A DNA stretch of 64,000 nt, from contig NZ_QFRI01000004.1 in NCBI RefSeq assembly GCF_003143755.1, positions 124,001 to 188,000 of the forward strand, given 5' to 3'. The notes beneath the pieces were generated by a model. The model worked only from the letters and a program-made list of their open reading frames with translations. It ran no database searches and was not told the DNA's origin. Shown here piece after piece: positions 6,910 through 14,106 of the stretch (position 1 is the stretch's first letter; each line of letters begins with the position of its first letter). Source of the DNA: Algibacter marinivivus. Its GTDB lineage: Bacteria; Bacteroidota; Bacteroidia; Flavobacteriales; Flavobacteriaceae. The position numbers were made by a program, and so were the translations under genes.

Positions 6910-8200
6910 TCAATATAGCTTTCAATTTCTCAACTAATCTAAATACATCCTCAAAAGAATTATAGAGCGGTACTGGTGCACACCTAATAACATCAGGTTC
7001 TCTCCAATCACTAATTATATTAGCTTCAGTTAGTTTATTATGTAATGCTTTATCAGCATTTTTAACTTGAATGGATAATTGACAACCACGTTCTTCAGGG
7101 TTATTTGGTGTGATAATTTTAATAATATCTTCTCCTAATGTTTTGAGTAAAAACTCAAAATACCCTGTAAGCTTTTTTGATTTGTTAGTTAATTTTGCCA
7201 TACCAACCTCATTAAACATATCTAAAGATGCTTTTATAGCTGCCATAGATAAAATTGGTGGGTTGCTTAATTGCCAGCCTTCGGCTCCTGTAAGTTGATC
7301 GAACTCATCACGCATGTTAAAGCGGGTTTGTTTATTGTGACTCCACCAACCTGTAAAACGATTTAAATCTTTTCGATGTGCATGACGTTCATGTACAAAA
7401 CAACCTGCTAAACTTCCTGGGCCAGAGTTTAAATATTTGTAAGTACACCAAACTGCAAAATCTGCTCCAGAGTTGTGCAGATTTAATTGCACATTTCCTG
7501 CACCATGCGCGCAATCAAAACCAACATTACAACCGTGTTTGTGTCCTAAATCAGAAATACGTTTTAAATCGAAAAACTGCCCTGTGTAATAATTAACGCC
7601 ACCAATCATGATGAGTGCTATTTCGTCACCTTGTGCTTCAAGAATAGATTCTAAATCTTCATAATTTAGTAATTCTTCACCTTTTCTGGGTTTCCAAAGT
7701 ATCAATCCTTCTTTATCATCAAAACCATGATGTCTTAATTGCGATTCAACAGCATATTTATCAGATGGAAATGCATCACTTTCAATAAGTATTTTATACC
7801 GCGTTTTAGTGGGGTTGTAAAATGATACCATCATAAAGTGTAAGTTGGCTGTTAGTGTATTCATTACAACCACTTCTATAGGTTTTGCACCCACTACTTT
7901 GGCCATACTTTCTGTTAAAAACTCATGATATGGTAACCAAGGATTTTTCGCTTCTAAATGTCCTTCAACTCCTAAATTAGCCCAATCTTCAAGTTCTTGA
8001 TTTACGTAAGCTTTGGTTTGTTTAGGTTGAAGCCCTAACGAGTTTCCAGTCATATAAATCCAAGGGTTTCCTTGTTTATCTTTTGGAATATGAAAATGAC
8101 TTCGATACGCTTTTAGTTCGTCATTTTGGTCTTGTTGTAGAGCGTAATCAAGACCTAATTTATAGTCGGACAATGTGTTTTTGTTTTCGGTTTCTAACAA
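6902..8200 (-). CDS. kynU: Kynureninase
   Basis: A PLP-dependent fold-type I hydrolase that cleaves 3-hydroxykynurenine to 3-hydroxyanthranilate and alanine. The cofactor Lys is K255 in CTYKYLNSGPG. D229 and H232 (FDCAHG) contact PLP, and NSLGLQP is near residue 53. The 432 residues match the family. The start appears to be TTG at 8200: there is no in-frame ATG between the preceding sequence and residue 50, and homologues begin about here. A second TTG at residue 10 is the alternative. It is the first gene of the kynurenine operon and lies divergent from the Fe-S protein gene. Confidence 0.93.
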   Translation of the reverse strand: MLETENKNTLSDYKLGLDYALQQDQNDELKAYRSHFHIPKDKQGNPWIYMTGNSLGLQPKQTKAYVNQELEDWANLGVEGHLEAKNPWLPYHEFLTESMAKVVGAKPIEVVVMNTLTANLHFMMVSFYNPTKTRYKILIESDAFPSDKYAVESQLRHHGFDDKEGLILWKPRKGEELLNYEDLESILEAQGDEIALIMIGGVNYYTGQFFDLKRISDLGHKHGCNVGFDCAHGAGNVQLNLHNSGADFAVWCTYKYLNSGPGSLAGCFVHERHAHRKDLNRFTGWWSHNKQTRFNMRDEFDQLTGAEGWQLSNPPILSMAAIKASLDMFNEVGMAKLTNKSKKLTGYFEFLLKTLGEDIIKIITPNNPEERGCQLSIQVKNADKALHNKLTEANIISDWREPDVIRCAPVPLYNSFEDVFRLVEKLKAILNE

Positions 8201-8290
8201 AAATAAGCAATATAAAGTTAGTAATGAAGTCTTAAAATGGATGATTAGAATGCGCTTAAATTTTTGTATATTTAGTAAAAACTTAAGGCA

Positions 8291-8710
8291 ATGGGAAAAA
8301 TAAAAGAATATTCAAACGGAGAAACTACAGTAGTTTGGGAAGCTGAAAAGTGTATCCATTCTGCCATTTGTGCTAAGGGTTTGCCTAAAGTATTTCGCCC
8401 ACGATTAAGACCCTGGATTAAATTAGACGAAGCAAAAACCGAAGCTATTATAAACCAAGTGAAGCAATGTCCGTCTGGTGCTTTGCGTTATTATATGAAT
8501 GATGAAGGCGATAACACTTCTGAAACATTAGAAACTAAGGTTGAAGTTTTAGAGAATGGCCCTCTACTAGTTTATGGCACTTTAAAAGTAGTTGCTAAAG
8601 ATGGTTCTTCTGAAACAAAGAATAAGACTACAGCCTTTTGTAGATGTGGAAAGTCTGCAAACAAGCCTTATTGCGATGGCGCGCATGTAAAGGCGGCGTT
8701 TAAAGGATAA
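8291..8710 (+). CDS. Fused mono-cluster 4Fe-4S and CDGSH iron-sulfur protein
   Basis: A 139-residue two-domain protein. The N-terminal half resembles the divergent mono-cluster ferredoxin family (YjdI-like), with C21, C27 and C60 (CIHSAIC...QCPSGA). The C-terminal half is a CDGSH domain with C117, C119, C128 and H132 (CRCGKSANKPYCDGAH), which binds a 2Fe-2S cluster. Such proteins are thought to be redox or Fe-S handling proteins, but no exact reaction is known. It is a single gene, divergent from kynU and closed by a strong hairpin terminator. Confidence 0.9.
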   Translation: MGKIKEYSNGETTVVWEAEKCIHSAICAKGLPKVFRPRLRPWIKLDEAKTEAIINQVKQCPSGALRYYMNDEGDNTSETLETKVEVLENGPLLVYGTLKVVAKDGSSETKNKTTAFCRCGKSANKPYCDGAHVKAAFKG

Positions 8711-8731
8711 AAATATATTGTTAGAAAAGAT

Positions 8732-8762
8732 AAAGCGCCTCAACTTTTAATTGAGGCGCTTT
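8732..8762. terminator. Rho-independent, bidirectional terminator
   Basis: A perfect 12-bp stem (AAAGCGCCTCAA / TTGAGGCGCTTT) with a 7-base loop, 22 bases after the Fe-S gene stop. The A/T tracts are part of the stem, so it could work in both directions, between this gene and the convergent lipoprotein gene. Confidence 0.85.
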
Positions 8763-8859
8763 AGATATATATAGGCGCATAATGCGGAAAAAACAATCTA
8801 TAATTTATATACGTGTTTAGTCGTTATTTAGATGACTTCATTACATAATGCATAAAAAA

Positions 8860-9507
8860 TTAATTCGTTTTTATTTTTATATCTGAAAGTGTTAAATTCC
8901 AATCACCCTCAGCCTTTTTATGGTCTAATGCAATTTTAATGCCATTAAAATCTTGGTAATTTTCAAAAGTATTTGTTAATCCTGCTTTAGGTTTGTTTCC
9001 TTTTCTAAACCCCCATTCTTTAATTATATAAGAATCATCAAAATAAATATCGTAAGCATCACCTGGAGTATATCCGCCTTCAGAACCATATAAAAGTGTA
9101 ATTTTATTCATTTCATTTTTACTAATTGGAGCTATTTCTTTTGTAGATTCTGAAATAGTTATTCCAGAGTCCCAAACCAATTGGAATGGAATTAATAACC
9201 AAAACTTATCGTTTATAAAAGCGCGGTCTGCTTTTTTTGATAAACTGTCTATATGTTTTCTGTTATAGTTTAAGGTATCTTTTTTTCTGATTAATGAAAC
9301 ATCGTTAGTTTTTGGTTTCCATATCCAATGTCTGTTTTTATTGAAAGTGAATTGTATTTCAGAAACATTTCCCCAATTCTCAAAACCGTGAGCGTTAGCT
9401 ATTTTTTCAGCTGTAGAAATCGCTTTTTCTGGCTGTATGGTTTCTGTTTTTTGCTTACAAGAAAAGCAAATACTTAGTATACTGATGATGACTAGTAATT
9501 TTTTCAT
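8860..9507 (-). CDS. Predicted lipoprotein of unknown function
   Basis: A 215-residue secreted protein. It begins with a Lys-rich start, a hydrophobic stretch and a lipobox-like ICFSC with Cys at about residue 17, so it is probably anchored to a membrane by lipid. The mature part is rich in Trp and charged residues (NKNRHWIWKPKTND; SGITISESTKE) and has no catalytic motif I recognise. Similar proteins occur widely in flavobacteria as uncharacterised lipoproteins. It is transcribed alone from its own TAnnTTTG promoter, divergent from the methyltransferase gene. Confidence 0.75.
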   Translation of the reverse strand: MKKLLVIISILSICFSCKQKTETIQPEKAISTAEKIANAHGFENWGNVSEIQFTFNKNRHWIWKPKTNDVSLIRKKDTLNYNRKHIDSLSKKADRAFINDKFWLLIPFQLVWDSGITISESTKEIAPISKNEMNKITLLYGSEGGYTPGDAYDIYFDDSYIIKEWGFRKGNKPKAGLTNTFENYQDFNGIKIALDHKKAEGDWNLTLSDIKIKTN

Positions 9508-9522
9508 AATTTAGGTTTTTTA

Positions 9523-9530
9523 CAAAGATA
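9523..9530 (-). promoter_or_regulatory. Bacteroidota -7 box TATCTTTG for the lipoprotein gene
   Basis: The minus strand reads TATCTTTG, an exact match to TAnnTTTG, 15 bases upstream of the ATG at 9507. Confidence 0.6.
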
Positions 9531-9540
9531 TCATTTGAAA

Positions 9541-10341
9541 ATGACTAACAACTCTGATTACTTTAAAACGAATAAAGCCACTTGGAACGATAAAGTAAAA
9601 GTGCACGCTAAAAGCGAAATGTATGATTTGGAGGCTTTTAAAAAAGGAAAATTATCTTTAATGCATTATGAGTTGGAAGCTTTAGGTGATGTTTCAGGAA
9701 AATCATTGTTGCACTTACAATGTCATTTTGGGCAAGATACGCTAAGTTGGAGTAGAATGGGAGCTAAGTGCACAGGTGTTGATTTGAGTGACGAAGGGAT
9801 TAAACTAGCACAAAGTTTAAATGATGAATTAAAACTTGACGCTGAATTTGTGTGTTGTAATGTTTTAGATACTTCTGAGCATGTAAAAGATGAATTTGAT
9901 ATTGTATTTACAAGTTATGGCGTTATTGGTTGGTTACCAGATTTGAAACCTTGGGGAAAAGTGATTGCTGAACGTTTAAAAAAAGGAGGCACGTTTTTCA
10001 TGGCTGAGTTTCATCCGATTGTTTGGATGTTTGATTATTTAGATGAAAGACCTATTATGAAATATGGTTATATGCAAGATGAAGTGATTTACGAAGAATA
10101 TGAAGGCACTTATGCCAATGAAAATTCTAAAATGATAAGTAAAGAATATGGTTGGAATCACGGTTTAAGTGAAGTGATAAATGCTTTAACCGAAGCAGGA
10201 TTGCATATTGAATACTTAAAGGAATTTGATGAAAGCCCTTATGATGTGTTGCCAAATTTAGAGAAAACAGATTCTGGGATGTTTGTAACTGAGGATAAAT
10301 TATACCCTTTGATTTTTACTTTGAAGGCTACGAAGTTTTAA
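9541..10341 (+). CDS. Class I SAM-dependent methyltransferase
   Basis: A 266-residue methyltransferase of the Methyltransf_11/25 type. Motif I is degenerate (LLHLQCHFGQDTLSWSRMGA), followed by GVDLSDEGI (acidic end of strand 2) and FDIVFTSYGVIGWLPDL (motif around strand 4). The substrate is unknown; homologues are often annotated only as SAM methyltransferases. I start at ATG 9541 and not at the in-frame TTG at 9535, six bases earlier, because ATG is favoured and the promoter region is tight here. It stands alone, convergent with msrA. Confidence 0.82.
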   Translation: MTNNSDYFKTNKATWNDKVKVHAKSEMYDLEAFKKGKLSLMHYELEALGDVSGKSLLHLQCHFGQDTLSWSRMGAKCTGVDLSDEGIKLAQSLNDELKLDAEFVCCNVLDTSEHVKDEFDIVFTSYGVIGWLPDLKPWGKVIAERLKKGGTFFMAEFHPIVWMFDYLDERPIMKYGYMQDEVIYEEYEGTYANENSKMISKEYGWNHGLSEVINALTEAGLHIEYLKEFDESPYDVLPNLEKTDSGMFVTEDKLYPLIFTLKATKF

Positions 10342-10392
10342 TTAAATTTTAAGTAAAAATTTGCTTTTTTTATTTGATAGATTTGCTCGTTA

Positions 10393-11055
10393 TTAATGTG
10401 CTTCTTCTTTTAAAAACTCCTTTGGAAACTTAGCTTTAAAGCGATTCAACCTTGGAATGGATACGTTTTGAATATACGGATGGTTTGGGTGCAATTTTTC
10501 ATAATCTTGATGATAATCTTCAGCAATCCAAAATTTTTGAAAAGGGTATACTTCTGCGGCTATTTTAACACCTAATGATTTTGCTAATGCTGCTTTCTTT
10601 TTTAAAATGATTTGCTTTTGTATGTCGTTTTGATAAAAAATAATAGAACGATATTGTGAACCTCTATCATTGCCTTGTCCGTTCATTTGAGTTACGTTTT
10701 GTGATGCAAAATAAACATCTACTAAAGTTTCAAAACTAACTATTTTTGGATCGTAAATAATTTCTACTGCTTCTGCATGCCCTGTTCTACCTGTATTACT
10801 GGATCCGTAAGTAGGGTTTTTTGTATATCCTCCAGAATATCCAGAAATAGATTCGTCTACACCTTTAACGCTCTCGTAAATGGCTTCTACACACCAAAAG
10901 CAACCGCTTGCAAAGTATGCTCTGGCTTTTCCGTTTTTAATTGGAACTTCAATTGGTGCTGCATTAATTACGGCTTTTTGTTCTTGTTTTGTTTGTGCGG
11001 TGTTTTGACAACTAAAGAACAGCATTAAAGCTAATATTGGAATGATATGTTTCAT
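10393..11055 (-). CDS. msrA: Peptide-methionine (S)-S-oxide reductase MsrA, lipoprotein form
   Basis: This protein reduces methionine-S-sulfoxide in proteins. The 220 residues start with a signal sequence and lipobox (LFFSC, Cys16), so this copy is exported and lipid-anchored. The MsrA domain follows, with the catalytic C52 in GCFWC (51-55), the GYSGG turn, and a typical EYHQDY-like substrate segment (EDYHQDYEK). The periplasmic or outer-membrane location suggests repair of oxidised envelope proteins. It is a single gene, separated from the upstream gene by a terminator. Confidence 0.93.
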   Translation of the reverse strand: MKHIIPILALMLFFSCQNTAQTKQEQKAVINAAPIEVPIKNGKARAYFASGCFWCVEAIYESVKGVDESISGYSGGYTKNPTYGSSNTGRTGHAEAVEIIYDPKIVSFETLVDVYFASQNVTQMNGQGNDRGSQYRSIIFYQNDIQKQIILKKKAALAKSLGVKIAAEVYPFQKFWIAEDYHQDYEKLHPNHPYIQNVSIPRLNRFKAKFPKEFLKEEAH

Positions 11056-11132
11056 AATTTTATTTTTCTTTTTAAATAGACGTTTAAAATAACGAAACCT
11101 TAATAATTACTTTGAAAATTTCTATAATAAAA

Positions 11133-11158
11133 AAAGCCTCCAATAAGTTGGAGGCTTT
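11133..11158. terminator. Rho-independent terminator after the Nif3/coiled-coil pair
   Basis: A perfect 11-bp stem (AAAGCCTCCAA / TTGGAGGCTTT) with a 4-base loop, 25 bases past the stop of the coiled-coil gene, with A/T runs on both sides. Confidence 0.85.
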
Positions 11159-11182
11159 AAATATCTATTTAATTAAAATGGA

Positions 11183-11962
11183 TTAAAGTTTAGCAAACAT
11201 TTTTTCCATTTTTGTTTTTTGCTCATTTGCTAACTCAGCGTCAACTAGAATTCGTCCACTATGCTCGTCTGTGATGACTTTTTTGCGAGATGCAATTTCA
11301 ACCTGAACTTGTGGTGGAATAGTGAAGAAAGACCCTCCAGCAGCACCTCTTTCAATTGGCACAACTGCTAAGCCATTCTTAACATTGGTTCTAATTCTTG
11401 TATAAGCCTTAACCAAACGCTCTTCGATTTGCTTTTTGTAATCTTCAGATTTTCCTAGTAGAGCTTGCTCTTCTTTTTCAGTTTCAGCTAAAATAGCATC
11501 AAGCTCACTTTTCTTATGTTTTAAGTGATTTTCACGTTCTTTTAAACGCTCTTTTGTTTCAGCAATCACTTCTTTTTTCTGCTCTATTTGAACTTTAAAT
11601 TCTTTTATATGCTTTTCAGCTAATTCAATTTCTAGTTCTTGAAACTCAACTTCTTTTGTTAAAGAATTGAATTCTCTGTTATTTCTAACGTTTTTTTGTT
11701 GTTCTGCATATTTTTTCATTAAAGCTTTTGATTCTTCAATCAAATTCTTTTTGCCAGTAATATCGTTATCAATAACTTCTAAATTAGAAACTAATTTTTC
11801 TAGTCTGGTAGTTAATCCAGCAACTTCATCTTCTAAATCACGAACCTCTAAAGGCAATTCTCCACGAACATTTCTGATTTCATCAATACGAGAATCGATG
11901 AGTTGTAAATCGTATAAAGCTCTTAAACGCTCTTCAACAGTTACTTCTTTCTTTTTTGCCAT
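11183..11962 (-). CDS. Coiled-coil protein of the C4 zinc-ribbon (DUF164) family, Cys-less
   Basis: A 259-residue protein with a long coiled coil (about 20-190) rich in Glu and Lys, followed by the C-terminal region that normally forms a C4 zinc ribbon. Here the positions that usually carry the two CxxC pairs read GGSFF and DEHSGR, so all four zinc-binding Cys are missing. The gene follows the Nif3 gene with a 3-base gap, a pairing conserved in Bacteroidota. Function is unknown; a nucleic-acid or scaffold role is often proposed for the family. Confidence 0.82.
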   Translation of the reverse strand: MAKKKEVTVEERLRALYDLQLIDSRIDEIRNVRGELPLEVRDLEDEVAGLTTRLEKLVSNLEVIDNDITGKKNLIEESKALMKKYAEQQKNVRNNREFNSLTKEVEFQELEIELAEKHIKEFKVQIEQKKEVIAETKERLKERENHLKHKKSELDAILAETEKEEQALLGKSEDYKKQIEERLVKAYTRIRTNVKNGLAVVPIERGAAGGSFFTIPPQVQVEIASRKKVITDEHSGRILVDAELANEQKTKMEKMFAKL

Positions 11963-11965
11963 ACT

Positions 11966-13060
11966 TTAAAAATACTTAACAGGATTGGTATTTGTCTTTG
12001 ATAAAATGATTGCAAAATTAGTAATTTTTTTTGTAAGATATGCTACTAAAAGATTTTTTGTGAATTGCTCGCTTTCATAATGCCCAATATCTGCTAAAAG
12101 GATGCTGTCTTCTGATGTAAAAAAGTCGTGATATTTTAAATCGGAAGTTACAAAAGCATCGGCACCATTAGCTTTAGCAGCATTAATAGCAAAACTTCCT
12201 GAGCCACCCAAAACTGCCACTTTTTTTATTTTTTTGTTTAATAATGAAGAATGTCTGATGCACCCTGTTTTCATTTTTGTTTTTAGGTGATTTAGAAAAC
12301 CAGATTCGTCCATAGGTTCTGCAAATTCACCTATCATCCCCATACCAATATTTTGGTTTTTGTTTTCTAGGGTTAAGGTTTCATAAGCTACTTCTTCGTA
12401 AGAGTGACTTTTGAAAAGTGTTTGAAGTATTTGCGATTCTAGATGTTTAGCATAGGTTACTGTTATTTTTGTTTCGGTTTCTGTGTGTGTAAGTCCTTTT
12501 TGTCCTCTTGTTGGGTTTGAAATATCGTTACCTTTAAAAGTTCCGTTACCTTCTATATTAAAACTACAATCTGAATAGTTGCCAATAGCTCCTGCACCCG
12601 CTTTAAATAAAGCTGTTCTTAGTTGTTCTGCTTCGTCTTTTGGGGCGTACGTTGTTAGCTTTTTTATGGTTTCGCTTTGCGGAATTAAAATATGTTTATT
12701 CGTTAATCCTATTTGATTACAAATCATATCATTGACACCTTGTAGCGCATTATCTAGTGCGGTATGAATACTAAAAATAGCAATATCATGTTTAATGGCT
12801 TTCATAACCACTCGTTCTACATAATTCTTCCCCGTTATTTTTTTTAGCCCTTTAAAAATGATAGGGTGGAAGCTTACTATAAGGTTGCAATTTGCCTCAA
12901 TAGCTTCATTTACAACAGCTTCGAGCGTATCTAGAGTGACTAAAATACCTGAAACTTCTTGCGTTTTGTTGCCAACTAATAAGCCTACATTATCAAAATC
13001 TTCAGCATAAGCCAAAGGAGCAAGCTCCTCTAAATGATTTATAACGTCTTGTACAATCAT
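11966..13060 (-). CDS. Nif3-like dinuclear metal centre protein (YqfO type)
   Basis: A 364-residue Nif3/DUF34 protein made of two Nif3 halves with an inserted central domain (about 130-230), as in the YqfO form. Metal ligands are visible at H65 (SFHPIIF), H99 and D103 (HTALD), and the C-terminal IGHYESE. The family forms hexameric toroids with a dinuclear metal site and has been discussed as a GTP cyclohydrolase-I-like or metal-insertion protein; its true reaction is not settled. It is the first gene of a two-gene operon with the coiled-coil gene. Confidence 0.9.
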   Translation of the reverse strand: MIVQDVINHLEELAPLAYAEDFDNVGLLVGNKTQEVSGILVTLDTLEAVVNEAIEANCNLIVSFHPIIFKGLKKITGKNYVERVVMKAIKHDIAIFSIHTALDNALQGVNDMICNQIGLTNKHILIPQSETIKKLTTYAPKDEAEQLRTALFKAGAGAIGNYSDCSFNIEGNGTFKGNDISNPTRGQKGLTHTETETKITVTYAKHLESQILQTLFKSHSYEEVAYETLTLENKNQNIGMGMIGEFAEPMDESGFLNHLKTKMKTGCIRHSSLLNKKIKKVAVLGGSGSFAINAAKANGADAFVTSDLKYHDFFTSEDSILLADIGHYESEQFTKNLLVAYLTKKITNFAIILSKTNTNPVKYF

Positions 13061-13079
13061 ATTTATTTGTGTTTAAATT

Positions 13080-13087
13080 CAAAGATA
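13080..13087 (-). promoter_or_regulatory. -7 box TATCTTTG for the Nif3 operon
   Basis: An exact TAnnTTTG match on the minus strand, 19 bases before the Nif3 start codon, in the 47-base divergent spacer shared with lpxK. Confidence 0.55.
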
Positions 13088-13107
13088 AAATAATTACTTT
13101 CGCTTAA

Positions 13108-14106
13108 ATGAACTTAATTAGAAAAATATTATTACCAATAGTTCCGATTTATTATTTGATAGCTTGGTTTAGAAATAAGCTATACGATTCTGGTATTAAA
13201 AAATCGACTTCATATAATTTACCTGTAGTTTGCGTTGGAAATTTAAGTGTTGGTGGTACGGGAAAAACTCCAATGATTGAATATTTAATTAAGGTTTTAA
13301 AAGAGGATTATAAAGTAGCTACCTTAAGTAGAGGTTATAAGCGAAAAACTGATGGTTATCAATTGGCTGATAATAATGCTACTGCTGAATCTATTGGTGA
13401 TGAGCCTTTTCAGTTTTACTCTAAATTTAAAGATGAAATTACAGTAGCTGTTGATTCGGATAGACGAAACGGAATTGAAAATTTAAAACAGCAAGATCCA
13501 GATGTTATTCTTTTAGACGATGCTTTTCAGCATAGAAAAGTACAAGCAGGGTTTAATATTTTATTGACCACTTACGAAAATCCGTATTTTGAAGATATAG
13601 TTTTGCCAACCGGAGATTTACGAGAGCCACGTGCTGGTGCTAAACGCGCTGATATTATTGTGGTAACTAAATGCCCTAATAATCTAAGCGAAAAGAAAAA
13701 GGCTAAAATTATTAAACGTATTACTCCTAAGGCTAATCAGCATGTTTTTTTTAGTGCTATAGCTTATTCTGAAATGCTTTTTTCTGCTGAAAAATCTAAA
13801 AGTATTGATGACTTAAACAATTTTACTTTAGTAACAGGTATTGCAAATGCTTCACCATTAGTTGACTTTTTGAAAAGTAAAAATTTGAATTTTCAGCATT
13901 TAAATTTTAAAGACCATCACGATTTTACAAAAGAAGATATATCTACTTTAGAGAAAAAGGAGCTAATTGTAACAACTGAAAAAGATTTTATGAGATTAAA
14001 ACAATATGATGTTTTAAGAGATAAATTGTTTTATGTACCAATTTCGATCAGTATTGATGATGCTCCAAAAATAAATGAGCTGATAAGAGATTTTGTTAAG
14101 CGCTAG
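13108..14106 (+). CDS. lpxK: Tetraacyldisaccharide 4'-kinase
   Basis: This inner-membrane-associated kinase phosphorylates the 4' position of the lipid A precursor disaccharide. The 332 residues have an N-terminal hydrophobic segment (IPIYYLIAWF, about 10-21), a P-loop in GNLSVGGTGKTP (44-55), and the conserved LLDDAFQHRKV and TGDLREP motifs. A lipid A gene confirms a Gram-negative host. Its last 11 bases overlap the 3' end of the convergent hybrid kinase gene, so the two transcripts are antisense to each other there. Confidence 0.95.
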   Translation: MNLIRKILLPIVPIYYLIAWFRNKLYDSGIKKSTSYNLPVVCVGNLSVGGTGKTPMIEYLIKVLKEDYKVATLSRGYKRKTDGYQLADNNATAESIGDEPFQFYSKFKDEITVAVDSDRRNGIENLKQQDPDVILLDDAFQHRKVQAGFNILLTTYENPYFEDIVLPTGDLREPRAGAKRADIIVVTKCPNNLSEKKKAKIIKRITPKANQHVFFSAIAYSEMLFSAEKSKSIDDLNNFTLVTGIANASPLVDFLKSKNLNFQHLNFKDHHDFTKEDISTLEKKELIVTTEKDFMRLKQYDVLRDKLFYVPISISIDDAPKINELIRDFVKR

